Shown: positions 11,714 to 23,697, counted from the first letter of the stretch. The stretch is DNA of 64,000 nucleotides from Anaeramoeba flamelloides (GCA_027625915.1 JANTQA010000015.1:5609001-5673000); one strand, 5' to 3'. Made by a program: numbers and translations. Notes: generated from the sequence alone by a model not told the origin.

Positions 11714-13303
11714 ATGGGGCAAGATGAAAGCAAAGAAAATCGGAAGATTGGCAATTATTCAAAGTTACACTCTTCAATAATCAGCCAAGACTATCGGGTA
11801 CTTGTGAGGGGAAGCCAAAGCTCTGGAAAGACAACTTTTTGTCGGATGATTAGTGGTCTCGATGATCAAGTCACCTTGCAAAATAATCGATGTATTAATA
11901 CATACAAGGCTGTTTGGCCAACAAGATCAGGGAAGGAGATGGTGAATTGTTTAATTTCTGATGTTAACGATTTTGCTTATACAAACAAATTACTTGAAAA
12001 AGAAAAACAACAAGGTATTACAAGGCTGAAAATAAGTCATAATCAAAAAAGAAAAGAAATAGATTTGAGTGATTGGAATAAAAAATTGTTTTCTCATTGT
12101 GACGGCTGTGTTTTCATTTTTAACGTTTGTGAGCAATTTACATGGGACTATGTTGTAAAGTATGTGCCATTTGTATCGAGGAATCTGAAAGTCTTGATAA
12201 TAGGCAACGCAATTGATCGAAGCGATCGGATAATTTCTCAAAAAAAGATTAGTGCCTTTGTTGACAAAATGAAAAAGGAAATGTACGACATCCATTACTT
12301 CGAATGCTCACTACAATTTGGTTATGGTTTGGAACCTATTTGCTATTGGTTTTTGATGCCCTTATTATCAAAAAAGGTATCTCGCTATCAAATGAGAAAG
12401 GAAAAGTGTGAATCAGAATATGAAAAGGCAGTGCTTGAATTCAAATTACTGAAACACGAAGAAAGTTATAAAAACCATTTATCTTCCATCGAAAAAAAAC
12501 AACAAATAATACAACAAAAAAAACACTATTTAAAAAATAGTCTATTTAATGATGATCAAGAGAACAGCTCCTCAATTCAAAACCAAAGTGTCATTCCAAA
12601 TGAGCAAAAAGTTAATCCACAAATTTCAAGAATTGAAAAAGAAAACCAACCGAAGGTTAATGTAATCGAAGATCAAAACAATTTAATTACTCAAGAAACA
12701 AAAAAACAGGAAGAGTCCGTGAAAAGAAACGAACACAACATAGAAAAAATAATCAAGAAAAGAAAACAGAAACAACAAAAACAAATAAAAGAAAATGAAG
12801 ATAAAGATAAAGGGGAGATGGAAAAGGGGAGGGGTGAGGGGAAGCAAACAAAAGAAGAAAAAACAATCATCGTAACCGACTTAATCGATTTGTCAGGTTC
12901 CGAACAAGAAGACTTTAAAGTAGAACCCAATTTACCAACAAAAAAGAAAAAACATATAGAGAGAAATGTTAAAAAAATCAAAAAAAGTCATCATAAGCAT
13001 CCTAAAAAAAATCATCATAATCATCCTAAAAAAAGTCATCATAAGCATCCTAAAAAAAGTGAAACAATTAACCCAGAAGTTTATAAACCAATGTTGCAAA
13101 ATGAAAAAAAAGAATATGAAGATTTTTTTTCCAGTCCTAAAAAAAAAAAAATAATAAATAAATCAAGTCATACTCATAAACACAGACACAAACATAGAAA
13201 AAAGCACATTCGTGGCCATATCCATAAACACATGCACAAACACAACGACAGAGATAAGCATACACATAAAAATACAAATGAAAATACAAATAATCAGAAT
13301 TAA
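11714..13303 (+). CDS. RABL6-like Ras-superfamily GTPase with a His-rich tail
   Basis: Residues about 20-225 follow the order of RAB-like protein 6 (RABL6/Parf). There is a short leader, then the P-loop GSQSSGKT at 33-40, an SDVND segment near 82-87 where RABL6 has WDVVDK instead of the usual DxxG, CDGCVFIFNVCEQFTWDYV at 129-147 (matching RABL6 NGVVMMFDITKQWTFNYI), GNAIDRSD at 164-171 in place of NKxD, and ECSLQFGYGLE near 197-207. An amphipathic helix (about 225-275) resembles the RABL6 post-GTPase helix. The remaining 250 residues are disordered: K/E/Q-rich, then three near-identical octapeptides of the form KKSHHKHP (about 423-449), then a tail of alternating His and Lys/Arg. RABL6 proteins also end in a basic lysine-rich tail, but the histidine repeats are unusual. 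The gene is one uninterrupted frame from ATG. A role in trafficking or proliferation control can only be inferred from the family. Confidence 0.82.
   Translation: MGQDESKENRKIGNYSKLHSSIISQDYRVLVRGSQSSGKTTFCRMISGLDDQVTLQNNRCINTYKAVWPTRSGKEMVNCLISDVNDFAYTNKLLEKEKQQGITRLKISHNQKRKEIDLSDWNKKLFSHCDGCVFIFNVCEQFTWDYVVKYVPFVSRNLKVLIIGNAIDRSDRIISQKKISAFVDKMKKEMYDIHYFECSLQFGYGLEPICYWFLMPLLSKKVSRYQMRKEKCESEYEKAVLEFKLLKHEESYKNHLSSIEKKQQIIQQKKHYLKNSLFNDDQENSSSIQNQSVIPNEQKVNPQISRIEKENQPKVNVIEDQNNLITQETKKQEESVKRNEHNIEKIIKKRKQKQQKQIKENEDKDKGEMEKGRGEGKQTKEEKTIIVTDLIDLSGSEQEDFKVEPNLPTKKKKHIERNVKKIKKSHHKHPKKNHHNHPKKSHHKHPKKSETINPEVYKPMLQNEKKEYEDFFSSPKKKKIINKSSHTHKHRHKHRKKHIRGHIHKHMHKHNDRDKHTHKNTNENTNNQN
12980..13059 (+). 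repeat. 24-bp coding tandem repeat (His/Lys/Pro)
   Basis: About three and a third copies of a 24-base unit (core AAAAGTCATCATAAGCATCC) encode KKSHHKHP, KKNHHNHP, KKSHHKHP. The near-identity of the DNA, not only the protein, indicates recent expansion by slippage or unequal exchange. Confidence 0.8.
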
Positions 13304-14418
13304 TTTTTAATCACAAAAATCTAAAATTCAGAATAATTTAACTCTGAAGAATTTTCAAAAATTATCACTTGTTATAATGAAAATATTTGTAAAAAATCTA
13401 TTGTAAAAAATATAAAATATTAACCAACCTTATTTCCAAAAAAAAAAAAAAAATTAAACTTTATCAAGATTTTTTTTTTTATTTAAAAAGGAATAAATAT
13501 TTTATTCTTTTTGAAAAAAAAATCAGTAAATTCACTAATTAATTTATAAGAATAATTTAATAATTTTATTTAATCTAGAAAATATTAATAAACTTTTTTC
13601 TTTTCTTTATTTTTCTTTCTTTATATCTCGTTTAATTTCAAAAAAAAATCTAATCAAAAATGTTTCTTGAAAAAAAAAAAAACTGATTTTTATGATATAA
13701 TAAGTAAAATAAGATATAGAATGATTATTTCAAGAAATATATTAAAGAAATAAAAAGCAAATTAAATTGTATAAATTTTGAACCACCAAACTATATCTAA
13801 TATCTATGATCGAAGTGTATTTCCAAAAAGATAAGAAAAATATTTGTGAAAGAATTTTTTTTTTTTTTTTTTTAATAGACTTTTTGATCATTGATTTGTA
13901 AAGGTGAATGGAATTGATTTTTTTCACACATCTATTTGCTTGTAATGATTAAAAGATCAAATTAAAATAAATTTTATTCTTGGTCATTTTAACAAAATCT
14001 TCAAATTGAAGTATACCTTATAATTATTACATTATTCTAAATTCAACCACTAAAATACTTTTCGTGAATTTAAACCATTGTATAATGTTTTTTTGGTAAC
14101 TAGATTTAATTTGGAAAAAAAGTCTTATCTAATCTGTTCAAGAAGAAATAAATACTTGGAATTATGAACAATTTGAAATGTTGGTAAATATTTATAATTA
14201 CAATACATACATAAGAAAAAAATAAATGATTATTAATATACATAAACAAAATTTGTTTAAACTATTTTGAAACCAGTTGAACAAAGAATATATTGATATA
14301 AATTTTGAAATTTCATTAATAAATATTGGTACCTTAATTAAAAGGTATTTTTAATGTATTTTCGCTATTTTTCTTTTTTAACTTAAAATAAACTAATTAA
14401 TATAATTTATTTTTAACG

Positions 14419-14645
14419 GGTATTTCAAAAAAAGTGGAATGTTTTTTTTTTAATTTCATAAAAAATGATCATTGTTAGTGAATTTATTCGTTAATTGGTA
14501 AAACTAAATTAAGTTTAATATTAATACTAATCGAATCAATAACACAGGTTTTTATTTCAAAATATTTTTGTTGAAATATTTCCAATAATGAAAAAAAAAA
14601 AGCACTTTTGTTAAGAAAAAATGGCACCACATTTTGAGAAAATAG
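14419..14645. mobile_element. Family D MITE, copy 1
   Basis: The left end is GGTATTTCAAAAAAAGTGG and the right end is the imperfect inverse (ACCACATTTTGAGAAAATAG). The interior matches the family D copy at 47451-48031 on the opposite strand, including AAATTAAGTTTAATATT and TTTCATAAAAAATGATC/ATC. About 227 bp and non-coding. Confidence 0.55.
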
Positions 14646-14933
14646 TGTAAGTCCAATTTCAATATAAAATTGGAAATACAGAAATGGTACAAATGATTTT
14701 TTAAACGATCAAATAATTTAATAAGTTTTCAATTCTATTTGAAATTTTATAAAGATTAAAAAAGTCAGGGAAATGATTTTTCAATCAAAAAGAAGAAAAT
14801 CAACACCAATTTTCATGCCTAAAAATATATCAGATAAAATCTAAATCGAAAAATATTATATATTGTGATTATTTCTAATAAATTACAATATTATTGAAAA
14901 TTGCTATAATTTCAATCAAAAGCCGTAGTAATA

Positions 14934-15132
14934 CAGTCAATTCCACTTTTAAGACAGAAACTTTCAACAAAATTTAAGGTACAAAAAAATCTATAATTAA
15001 TTCACAAAATTTGGAGTTGTTTTTTTTTGATACAAATTATTTTACTGGAATTTGAATTTTGTACCTTAATTTGGGTTTTTTATTGTGCCTTAAATTTCGT
15101 TGAAGTTTTTGTCTTTGAATAGGAACTCACTG
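14934..15132. mobile_element. Family B foldback MITE, copy 1
   Basis: About 199 bp and nearly palindromic throughout. It starts CAGTCAATTCCACTTTTAAG, ends with GGAACTCACTG, and is flanked on both sides by TA. CAGT-type ends with a TA target duplication point to the Tc1/mariner superfamily. It has no coding capacity. Confidence 0.75.
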
Positions 15133-15595
15133 TATAGAAAATCGTGATAATTATCTAAAAATGATGATAAATGTCAAAATATCACAATTCAAAAGTCATA
15201 CTGATATAAGTTGATTATTTTCAGTGCTAATTCAACAAATTGTTATAAAAGATATTTTTTTTTCATAAAAAAAGAATCTTGATTTAATTAAGAATCAGAT
15301 CAATAAGTTTTATTGTATTTTGTTTTAATATGGTTTACAAACCTACCAATCTTTTTATATCCTCAATTAAAATAATAAAATAAAATAAAATAAAAACAAA
15401 ATAAATATTTTCTCGGTCAATTGTGGTTTTATAAATTGCGTTCAATATAAAGGTTTTTAAATTAATCAACGGTTCACCCGTTAAAGTGTTTGTTCTTTGG
15501 TTAAAACATTTTCAATATTCTAGGAAAGCTAAAAGGAATTGGATAACTTTTCAAAAGATTTCACAATTATCTAGCCGAATTATCACCAATTATTA

Positions 15596-15792
15596 CAGTT
15601 AGTTCCACTTTTAAGGTACAAACTTTTAACGAAATTTAAGAAACAATAAAAATCTCAAATTAAGGCACAAAATTCAACTTCTCTTAAAATTAATTTGTGT
15701 GTAAAAAAATTTCAAATTTTATACCTTAAATTTGAGTTTTTTTGTGCCTTAGTTTTCTTTTGAAGTCTGTACCTTAAATTTGAAAATGACTG
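15596..15792. mobile_element. Family B foldback MITE, copy 2
   Basis: Starts CAGTTAGTTCCACTTTTAAG after a TA and ends AAAATGACTG. Both arms carry the family's repeated AAGGTAC/AAGGCAC blocks. The right-hand TA has decayed to TT. Lies 463 bp from copy 1 in the same orientation. Confidence 0.7.
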
Positions 15793-16829
15793 TTAGGTTA
15801 ATTGTTAAATATTTGTATTCTTCTTATTCTTCTTCTTCTCATCATATTTTGTATTGGGTAGATAAAAAACGAGATTTTTGAGTTTTTTTTGATCCGTTGC
15901 CAATAGGAAGGAAAATTACTCTTTATTTTTTTGTTTTTTAACAAGTGAAGCTAATAAATCAATTTTAAAAAATCACACCTATTTTATATTCAATTGCATT
16001 GTTGAAGAGGAGGGGTTTTTGTTTGATCATAAGATTTACAGAAGGTTTTACTTTATTAAAAAAATTAAATGGAAAGGATTTGTCTCTCAACTATAAAAAA
16101 CACAGGTCAATAGTAAAAGATTTATGTCTTTCAAAACTTTCAAACACCCGAAAACAATTCACAGCCCTTACAAATATTTTATTACATTTTTAAAGTGGGA
16201 AAGCATTGTAAAAGTCTAAAAGCTTTGTAAAATTTTAGGTATTTTTGTAAGGCGAATCAAAAAAAAATAATAGTTCATTTTATCTCGATTTTTATTTTAT
16301 CAATATTAATGTGAATTAGGGATATATTCTGATTTTTACTGATAAAGTTAGATTAATCGCGATTTTATGTTTTTTTGTGATAAAGTTGGTCTATCATGAT
16401 TTTTTTAATACCATCGTAATTTATTATAAATATCATGAAGATACAAGTTATCATGAAAAAAACTAACATTATCCCAAATTAACAGATTAAGTATTGAGAA
16501 AATTAAAAGTAGACTAAATAAAAATACTATTTTTAAATCCAATGGTTAAAACAAAATTTATTTCTAAACTTAATGAAAATATAAGTTATTTATTCTGAAA
16601 CTTTTTAACCATTGGAAAAAACATGAATTTTGCTGTAAGGTTATTTATAAAAATTTCTTTATTATTTTTTTTTATTTTTTATCTAAATATATATTATTGT
16701 AATATTTTTATTTGATAGTGAATATATTTATTTTTATTTATTTGTTTAGTACAGCATACTTAATTATTATAGTTTTTTTTTTAAAAAAAGTATAACACAA
16801 AGATAAATAATTTTCAAAAAATATCTGTA

Positions 16830-17213
16830 ACATAAGGATAAATATGGAGTGTTGTAAAAAATAGAGTTTTTTTTTCAATAATATATATAAATGAAGAGTT
16901 TCATGTAATTACCAAAATTTAGACAAAGTAAACGATATATCTGTTTTTATTTTTTGGCTTTTAGAGTTTTTCAATATAAAATCGTTTAATGAATACCAAT
17001 ACTTTGTTTGAAAAATTATTTTTTTAAAAAATTGAAAGATTGATATTTATCAAACAATTTTTTGATAAAAATTATTATTTGTCTATTAAGAAAATCAGAT
17101 AGTATATTTATTAATAATCAATTGGGATTAAATGCATGGAACTCTTTATTTATCTGGAAATTTCTATAAACTCTATTTTTTATAGCATTCCTATTTACAC
17201 GTATGAAGTAGAA
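16830..17213. mobile_element. Family E inverted-repeat element, copy 1
   Basis: The arms are inverted versions of a block reading GGATAAATATGGAGTGTTGT then AAAAAATAGAG at the left, and CTCTATTTTTTATAGCATTCC then TATTTACACG at the right (shown in short pieces). The same arms occur at 23.34/24.09 kb and 48.11/48.51 kb. About 380 bp, no coding capacity. Ends are approximate. Confidence 0.6.
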
Positions 17214-17273
17214 GATGTTTTGATTTTTTTGATATATTTTTTATCTTTCCAAACTGTAGTTTTTCAATACTTA

Positions 17274-18112
17274 CAGCTGTCCCAAAGCTACCAAAAATTT
17301 TTATATGAATCAAATTTTGATGCTAATATAGATTTGTAAAAATCTGATCATGAAAAAAAGATTGTTTATATTGATTTATTTTTTTTCATATATGAGTATT
17401 TCTTCAAATACTACTTTTTCCACAATTAAAAACAAAACCATTACTTCAAAAGTAAATTGTAAGTGTGTTTCAACGAATTTTATTAATAGAAATTTTAGGA
17501 TCTTAAACTTTTGTATCCATTTAAAGAAAATTGTTGGATATTATCTTATTACAGTCTTTCCAAGTCTACCATAAAATTTTAAATAAAATACAATTGAGTT
17601 TTCTATTCTTATTTTCTATTTACAAAAAATTCCGAAATAAGAGTTATTATTTCAAAATTTTTTTCAATAAATGAGCTATTATTCAAATTTTTGAAACAAT
17701 TAATAAAAAAAAAAATTCAAGATTCCATGAAACTTCTAAATTATCAGTCCAAAGAAGTTCATTAAAAAATATCAATATTTACTGATCTTTAAAAATTTAC
17801 CATTTTTGAATAATATTTTTAAGTGCGTCACGAATCTTCAAAAATATTTTTTTGATGTTTGAAAAAATTGAATAATAGCTCATTTATTGTTATTTTTTTT
17901 TGGAATAATAACCCTTATTTCGGAATTTTTTGTAAATAGAAAATAAGAATAGAAAACTCAATTGTATTTTATTTAAAATTTTATGGTAGCCTTGGAACGG
18001 CTGTATTATTCTTTACGATATTAGCTTTCTTATACTCATATTCAACTTATTTCAAATCCATATTGTTTAGAAATTCAATTCATATAATAATCCAGGGTAG
18101 CCTTCAAAAGAA
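17274..18112. mobile_element. Family C element (outer copy, split by an inner copy)
   Basis: The left end, after a TA, is CAGCTGTCCCAAAGCTACC. The right arm near 18060-18112 carries the inverse (GGTAGCC) and, inward, the inverse of TATATGAATC.AATTT and of the following block. The right tip has diverged. The 452-bp inner family C element at 17552-18003 is inserted in the middle, so the outer copy is the older one. Confidence 0.5.
17552..18003. mobile_element. Family C foldback element (inner copy)
   Basis: 452 bp flanked by TA on both sides. It starts CAGTCTTTCCAAGTCTACC and ends GGTAGCCTTGGAACGGCTG. The inverted arms extend for roughly 180 bases (AATTGAGTTTTCTATTC / GAATAGAAAACTCAATT), so a transcript would form a long hairpin. 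The terminus consensus is shared with 55391-56660. Tc1/mariner-like by its ends, non-coding. Confidence 0.75.
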
Positions 18113-19296
18113 TTTAAGTTCTATATTGAATATTGTATTTATTTTTGATGAAAAAACGGGTATTTTTTCAAATAAAATCAGGTATTAAAAAGTTTATAAA
18201 CCATATATTGGTAATTTGGTCTCTTTGGATATATAAAAAAAGAGGATTATTGTATTTTAATTATCATAGACAATGAATTTGAATTTTGAATTTTTTATCT
18301 TACAATTCTAGTATTAAGTATCAAAATATTTTTCTCACAATTATTTTTACTCTTTAGAATTTTTTTTTTATTAATTGTTTTTATTACGATTGTTTTGTTA
18401 AAAAAATAATATTTGGGAATGTTTTTTTCTTAAATATTTTTTTTTGTTGGTTATTTTGTTAATCTTAAAATAATAAATATTTACATTTTATTGTTAAGTA
18501 ATATTATATTTTTTTTTATTTTTTTGAATACCAATAATAGTTATTAGATTAGATATAATTTCAAACTAATTTTAGTTCTTTTATTTCGTAAATATTAATT
18601 GTTATTTTTTTTTTCTATTTTTGTTTTCAAAAAACTTTTCTGTTTTGATCGACTTTTATATTAAAATTTTATCAATAAAAATCAAGAAAATGTCTATATT
18701 AGAATCCTTTTGAACATCATCTTATTGTTATTTTTCTTCTCTCTTAATTACAACAAGGAAAAAGTGTTGAAGGAATTTAACATAATTCATTTAATAAAAA
18801 ATGTTTTTCTTGCAAAAGTAATAATCCCACTTTAATACCTTTATAACTCGTTGAAAAAGAAAAAAAGATTTAAATTTGAATAAATCATAAAAATTTTCAG
18901 AATCTCTGTATATTAAACTTTGATGGTATTGTGTAACGTTTTATTATATTATTTTAATACTCCGAATAGTGTTGTGGGGTAGCCAGTGTTTTTTTTTTTT
19001 TTTTGGTCCAAAAATCAATTGATCTTTTCAACCAGAATCAATTTAAAAATAATAAACTTTGTACTCTACAGCACATTACAAAAACATAACAGCGTTATAA
19101 TGAAAAATTGTTTATTTAAATCAAATTAGCTTTTTTTATTTTTATTTTTTTTTTTTTTCAAAAATAAACAAAATAAAGAAAACATTTATTATTTATCAGA
19201 TAGTATATTATTTTTTATTTTTTATTTTTTATTTTTTTTTCATGAAAAATCCAAAATCAATGATTAAAAGAATCGATTAAGAGTTCGTTATTTTAA

Positions 19297-22131
19297 TTAT
19301 AAAAAACAAATAATTTTTTTATTGTTTTTTATGCTTTCGGGGATGATAATTGTTTGGAAATCAATTAGAGGCAAAATAATTGATTGCAAATTTGCCATGT
19401 AATGGAAATTTAGATTAAATTCCAGTTGTGTCTCCGACTTTTTATTAAGTTGTGATTTTTTTATTAAATTAAAAAAATTTTTTAATTTATTTTTCGGGAT
19501 TTTTTCCATATCAAATTTATCTGGTGTAAAATTTGACAAAATTTTATGTATCTGGATTAAAGTAAGATTTGGGGCAATTTCTTTGCAAGTTTGTATGATC
19601 TTTTTGTCGTCGTGTATCAGTGTTTTGTTGGTTGTTATACAGTCTGCAATTTGTCTAACTGTGGAGAAATCTGTTGTATGTATCTCAATATTGATATTTT
19701 TAAGATTTTGTTGAAATTTGTTTATTGTTAATTTAATTTTTAATGAATAGCTGTAAGTACAATATTTGCTATTTGTTAAAAAAATATTTGATATTTTCTG
19801 GTTTATAAATTTTATAATTGGTTTAAATAATAATTGTGAAAAGCTTGCTGGTAAATTGAATTTTTTGGTTCTTTCAAGTATTTTATTTATTAACAATAAA
19901 ATGTATTTTTTTTGTGTTACATTTTTTTTTCTTGTGTTTGTTCTCACTTTATTAAATTCTTCAGATTTTGATTTTAAAAAATATGTTTCAAGGCATTCTT
20001 CGATTTTTCTACAAATATTTTTCCAAATTAATTCATAATTTAAAACAAATAATTCGATTAATTGGTTTCTCAGATCAAGAATGTCTTCATTTGTATTATA
20101 ATTAAGGTCGTTGTCATTGTTTATTTCATTCTTGTTGTGTTTAATGTTTTTATTTTTGTCATTGCTGTTTTTCTCTTCCTCGTTCTTGGTATTGTTAATT
20201 ATGAACTTTGAAATATCTGAAATTGAAACGTTATTTAATTGAATGGTGTTTATAGGCTTCAATTTATAATGCTTTTCAAAAAGCGATATTAAACTAATTA
20301 TTCTCAAGATTATTAAGAATAATTTTTTTGTTTTTGTTTTGTTTTGATGAATTAAATTCTTAAATATATTCAGGGTTATTGAAAGAAAATTTTTTTGTTG
20401 TTTTTTTGTTAGAATTGAATTTTTGAGAAAAAAATTTTCTTGAATTATATATTTAAAAAGTAAAAGTATAGAAATTGGATGCTTAGTTGATGGTTGATTT
20501 TGGATATTTAAAAATGTTAATTTTATCAATGATTCAAGAGAATCCATTTTTTTTTGAAACTCTTCATATTTATCATAATCATTGCTATTTAACATTTCGG
20601 TTGTTATTGGTTTGTCATTTGAATTGAGACTGCACCCTTCTGTTCCAGTAGATTCAAAGGTGTTTTCCAAATATTCATTGTCGGTTGATTTATTGTTTGA
20701 TATTGAGGAAGAAGATTGAGTTTTTGATGTATTTATTTTTAAATTATTTTTTTTTAAAATCGGTGTACTAATGGTTTTTTTTTTTTTGTTTTTATTCAAT
20801 ACATGCAAAGTGTTTTGATTGTTTTCAATTCTTTCTAATTTCTCTTTTCTCTTTTTCTTGTCATATTTATCAGAGCCCGAATATGAGTCCGAATTGGAAT
20901 TAGAAGAATAAGAGTCATATGTTGAATTGGATTCTGAACTGGAAGAGTTTCTTTGGAGGGAATCATTGATTGTTTTCATATTGCTTTTGTTGCCTCTTCT
21001 TTTCTCTTTTTTTCCATTTAAGGTGGTCAAATGATTCACAGAGGACCAAAAATCCGATGTAGTGTTATCATTTGAGGATTGATTTAAACTCACATTTGTA
21101 GAATCGTTAGGGGTTTCAGTATATTTTTCATTTGGTAAGCCATAAAAATTGGGTAAGTCTTCCATTATTTCTCCACTGGAAACAGTTTCAACCCGAAATA
21201 ATTCGACCCCAGACTTTAATCTTTCTCTATTCCATCTGTTGATACTTGATATATCTTGGTAATTCGGTGTGTGCACTGATTGCTTCTTTTTGTTTCGCTG
21301 TGAATGAAAGGTTTTTGATAACGGATCAGCTACAGATCCTCTCCGTTGCCATTTTGGCGCCAGAGTTGAAATTGAAAATTTTCTTTCATATATCGACTCT
21401 TCATCATTTTCTAATACTGGTTCTCTTTGGTTATTGGTATTATTTTCATCATATCCTTCCAAGTTTTCTTCGTTTTTTGAATGCTTTTCTTCATTGCTTG
21501 TTTCAGTTTGTTTAATCATGTTTCTTACTTTGTGGTTTGTGTATGACTCATCTTCTGGTTCTTCTGATTTTGATTCTGTAGAAACCGATTCGGTATCTGT
21601 CTCCGTATCTGTTGAAGTGCTCATTGAAGAATTTGAATGTAATTGTGAGTTAACATGTGAATTATTTCGATTTGATTCTTTGTCCTCTTTTTCCTCAATA
21701 TTTGAATTCGAGTTGGAATTGAAATGATCGTCAGAATCCGAGTTTGTATACAAATCAGAGTTTGATTCTGAAATTAAACTTTTATTCTTTTTTTTCAAAT
21801 TATTGATGTTTTTTGTGTCTTTTGTAAAAAACGATAAATGAATAGATTTTTTACTTTTCAAATCTCTTAGATTTTTGTTCAGCTCGACTTCGTGGCCACC
21901 AGACTCACTTCCACTCCCACTCCCGCTACCACTTTCACTTTCACTTTCAGTTTTCTTTTCGTTTTTCTTTTCGTTTTTCTTTTGTTCCTTATTTTCTTTT
22001 TCTTTTTCATCTTTATTTGTTTTTGTAACCTTCTCCCCTTCTTTTTTGTTTTTAATACCATTGTCCTTCATTTTCGCTTTCTCCTTTCTTTTCCCTTTCT
22101 CTTCCAATTTCAGTTTCATTGTTTCTTTCAA

Positions 22132-22174
<43 letters not shown>

Positions 22175-22836
22175 TGATTTTTTTCTTCATCAGGAAAACA
22201 GAGCTCTTCGGGGGTATGGAATTTTTCAGGAGAAACACGAATTGGAGTAAGGTTGTTTATTGGTTTAACCTTAGAATTACGAACCAAATATTCCAATCTG
22301 TCCATCTCTTTCGTAACAAAAATATCGGAAAGGATTGGATCAGTCTGTTTCTCGGACGGCAGGATAGTTAATTTCATTGCAACCAAAATTGAAGGGATTT
22401 GGAAAATTTTTTGATTAACATCCTTTTTCTGAGAAACAAAAGACCAAATTGGAAATAATTTTACAAGAGGCAACGAACCTTTACAACAATAAGAAACTAG
22501 ATCAAATTCGATCGATCCTCCTACTTTATTTTTTGTTTTTCGTGAATTACTACCAATCATGATTATCAATTTTACATTTTTTGGGTTGTACTTTTGTTTT
22601 TGAGATCCTTTTTTATTTGACTTGTCACTAAACAACGACAGATTAATTTCCCATTCTTGGCACCAACTTGAATGCCCGTCTTTTGTTGTTATCGACTTTC
22701 GTGTTTTCTTATTATTCTTTCCTCTTTGGTATTTTACATATATCAATCTATTTGCATAAGGGATATTCGAAACAGAAATAATTCCAAACGAAAATTTAGC
22801 CTTCGTTCGTTTTTGTTTCATATGTTTGAAGGTCAT
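19297..22836 (-). CDS. NT-C2 and dilute (DIL) domain protein
   Basis: 1,179 residues. Residues about 12-155 look like an NT-C2 domain as in EEIG1 and EHBP1: KFSFGIISVSNIPYANRLIYV, then KSITTKDGHSSWCQEWEINLS, then VKLIIMIGSNSR...VGGSIEFDLVSY. Residues about 170-770 are low-complexity, with a run of 12 lysines, a Ser/Glu/Gly repeat and long S/N/E stretches. Residues about 780-1165 resemble the myosin-V dilute domain: FSQLLFKPIIKFINQKI, NSKYCTYSYSLKIKLTINKF, and the late DDKKIIQTCKEIAPNLTLIQIHKIL matching the DIL segment that precedes its Y/W-rich end. NT-C2 domains are thought to bind membranes and DIL domains bind cargo adaptors, so the protein probably links membranes to the actin or motor system. 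There is no motor or IQ region. Single frame, no intron seen. Confidence 0.8.
22138..22173 (-). repeat. 36-base homopolymer inside a coding sequence
   Basis: An uninterrupted run of 36 T on the plus strand reads as 12 AAA lysine codons in the NT-C2/DIL mRNA. The frame is preserved exactly on both sides. Such a run is prone to replication and polymerase slippage and may stall ribosomes. Confidence 0.85.
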
Positions 22837-23524
22837 TTTTTAATTTCAGAAGGCTGTTTTTTCGTGTTAAACTGAAGAATAAAAAAATGGGTAATAAAAA
22901 CAGTTTTTCCCTTTTTCGAAATTTTCTAAAAATAAATTTCTATTTGACATTTCATTGAACACTTTGATAAAATTTATTGTTCTCAACTTGTTTTAGGTCT
23001 CACACCAATAATTTTTTCAAGAGATCTTCATTTTTTTTTTTTAATTAAAAAGGGACAATATTTATGGCTAACTTTGAAAGAACACTGTTTTGATGAATTT
23101 TCAAAAGGCAAAACATTCTATTTCTTTAAAACAATCAGAAGAGTTTTCTTTAAATTTAAAATCCAATTCTTAAATTTGTTAGATTCTCAACAAGGAAATT
23201 TTTTTTAAATCTTTTAATAGATAGTGTAGTTGTAGACATTTAAATTGATAAAAAACTCTCCTTACCATATTTAGATTATTTTGTGTTTGTTGACTTTTTA
23301 GTTTAATTTATTAAGGGGAAAGTCACAAAAAAAAACTATTTTAATAGTATAAATTTGATTGTTATAAAAAATAGAGTTTTATTTATTTTCCAGATAAATA
23401 AAGAGTTATATACATTTATCCGAATTTGAGTTATAGTAAATATAATATCTGATTATCTAAATAGACAAATTATGAAAATTTTGTTTTAAAAAATCGGTAT
23501 GAAAATATCAATCCTCCCTTTTTT

Positions 23525-23697
23525 TAGGAACTAATATTTATTAAATTATTTTACCTAATTTTAATAGAGATTGAGAACGTTTCTACCATTTACTTAGATT
23601 TGAAAACCCCTATTTATTTTCATATTAAACTATTTCTAGAGAAGGTATCCTTATTAGAAAATTGGTCAAAAAAAAATAATCGAGAATAGTTCCTTCA
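23525..23697. mobile_element. Family A MITE, copy 1 (inside family E)
   Basis: The termini AGGAACTAATATTTATTAAA and GAGAATAGTTCCT are diverged versions of the family A ends. Inside is the diagnostic TACTTAGATTTGAAAACCCC block that the other copies share. The flanking TTAA is not conserved in this copy. Confidence 0.55.

Larger units (their letters stand above)
13304..19296. other. 6-kb intergenic region, largely repeat-derived
   Basis: Lies between two convergent genes. It holds family D (14419-14645), two family B copies (14934-15132, 15596-15792), family E (about 16830-17213) and nested family C elements (17274-18112 with 17552-18003 inside). The frame at 15999-16193, just after the second family B copy, has mixed composition but resembles nothing I know and is not called a gene. 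Confidence 0.6.

Noticed and set aside
15999-16193. 64-codon frame beginning LKRRGFCLIIRF
   Set aside because: No recognised motif and no better than other chance frames in repeat-rich sequence. The reading lacks an ATG start.
21246-22371. Several plus-strand frames rich in Phe, Ser and Leu
   Set aside because: They are complements of the low-complexity S/E/K region of the NT-C2/DIL gene and have no independent support.
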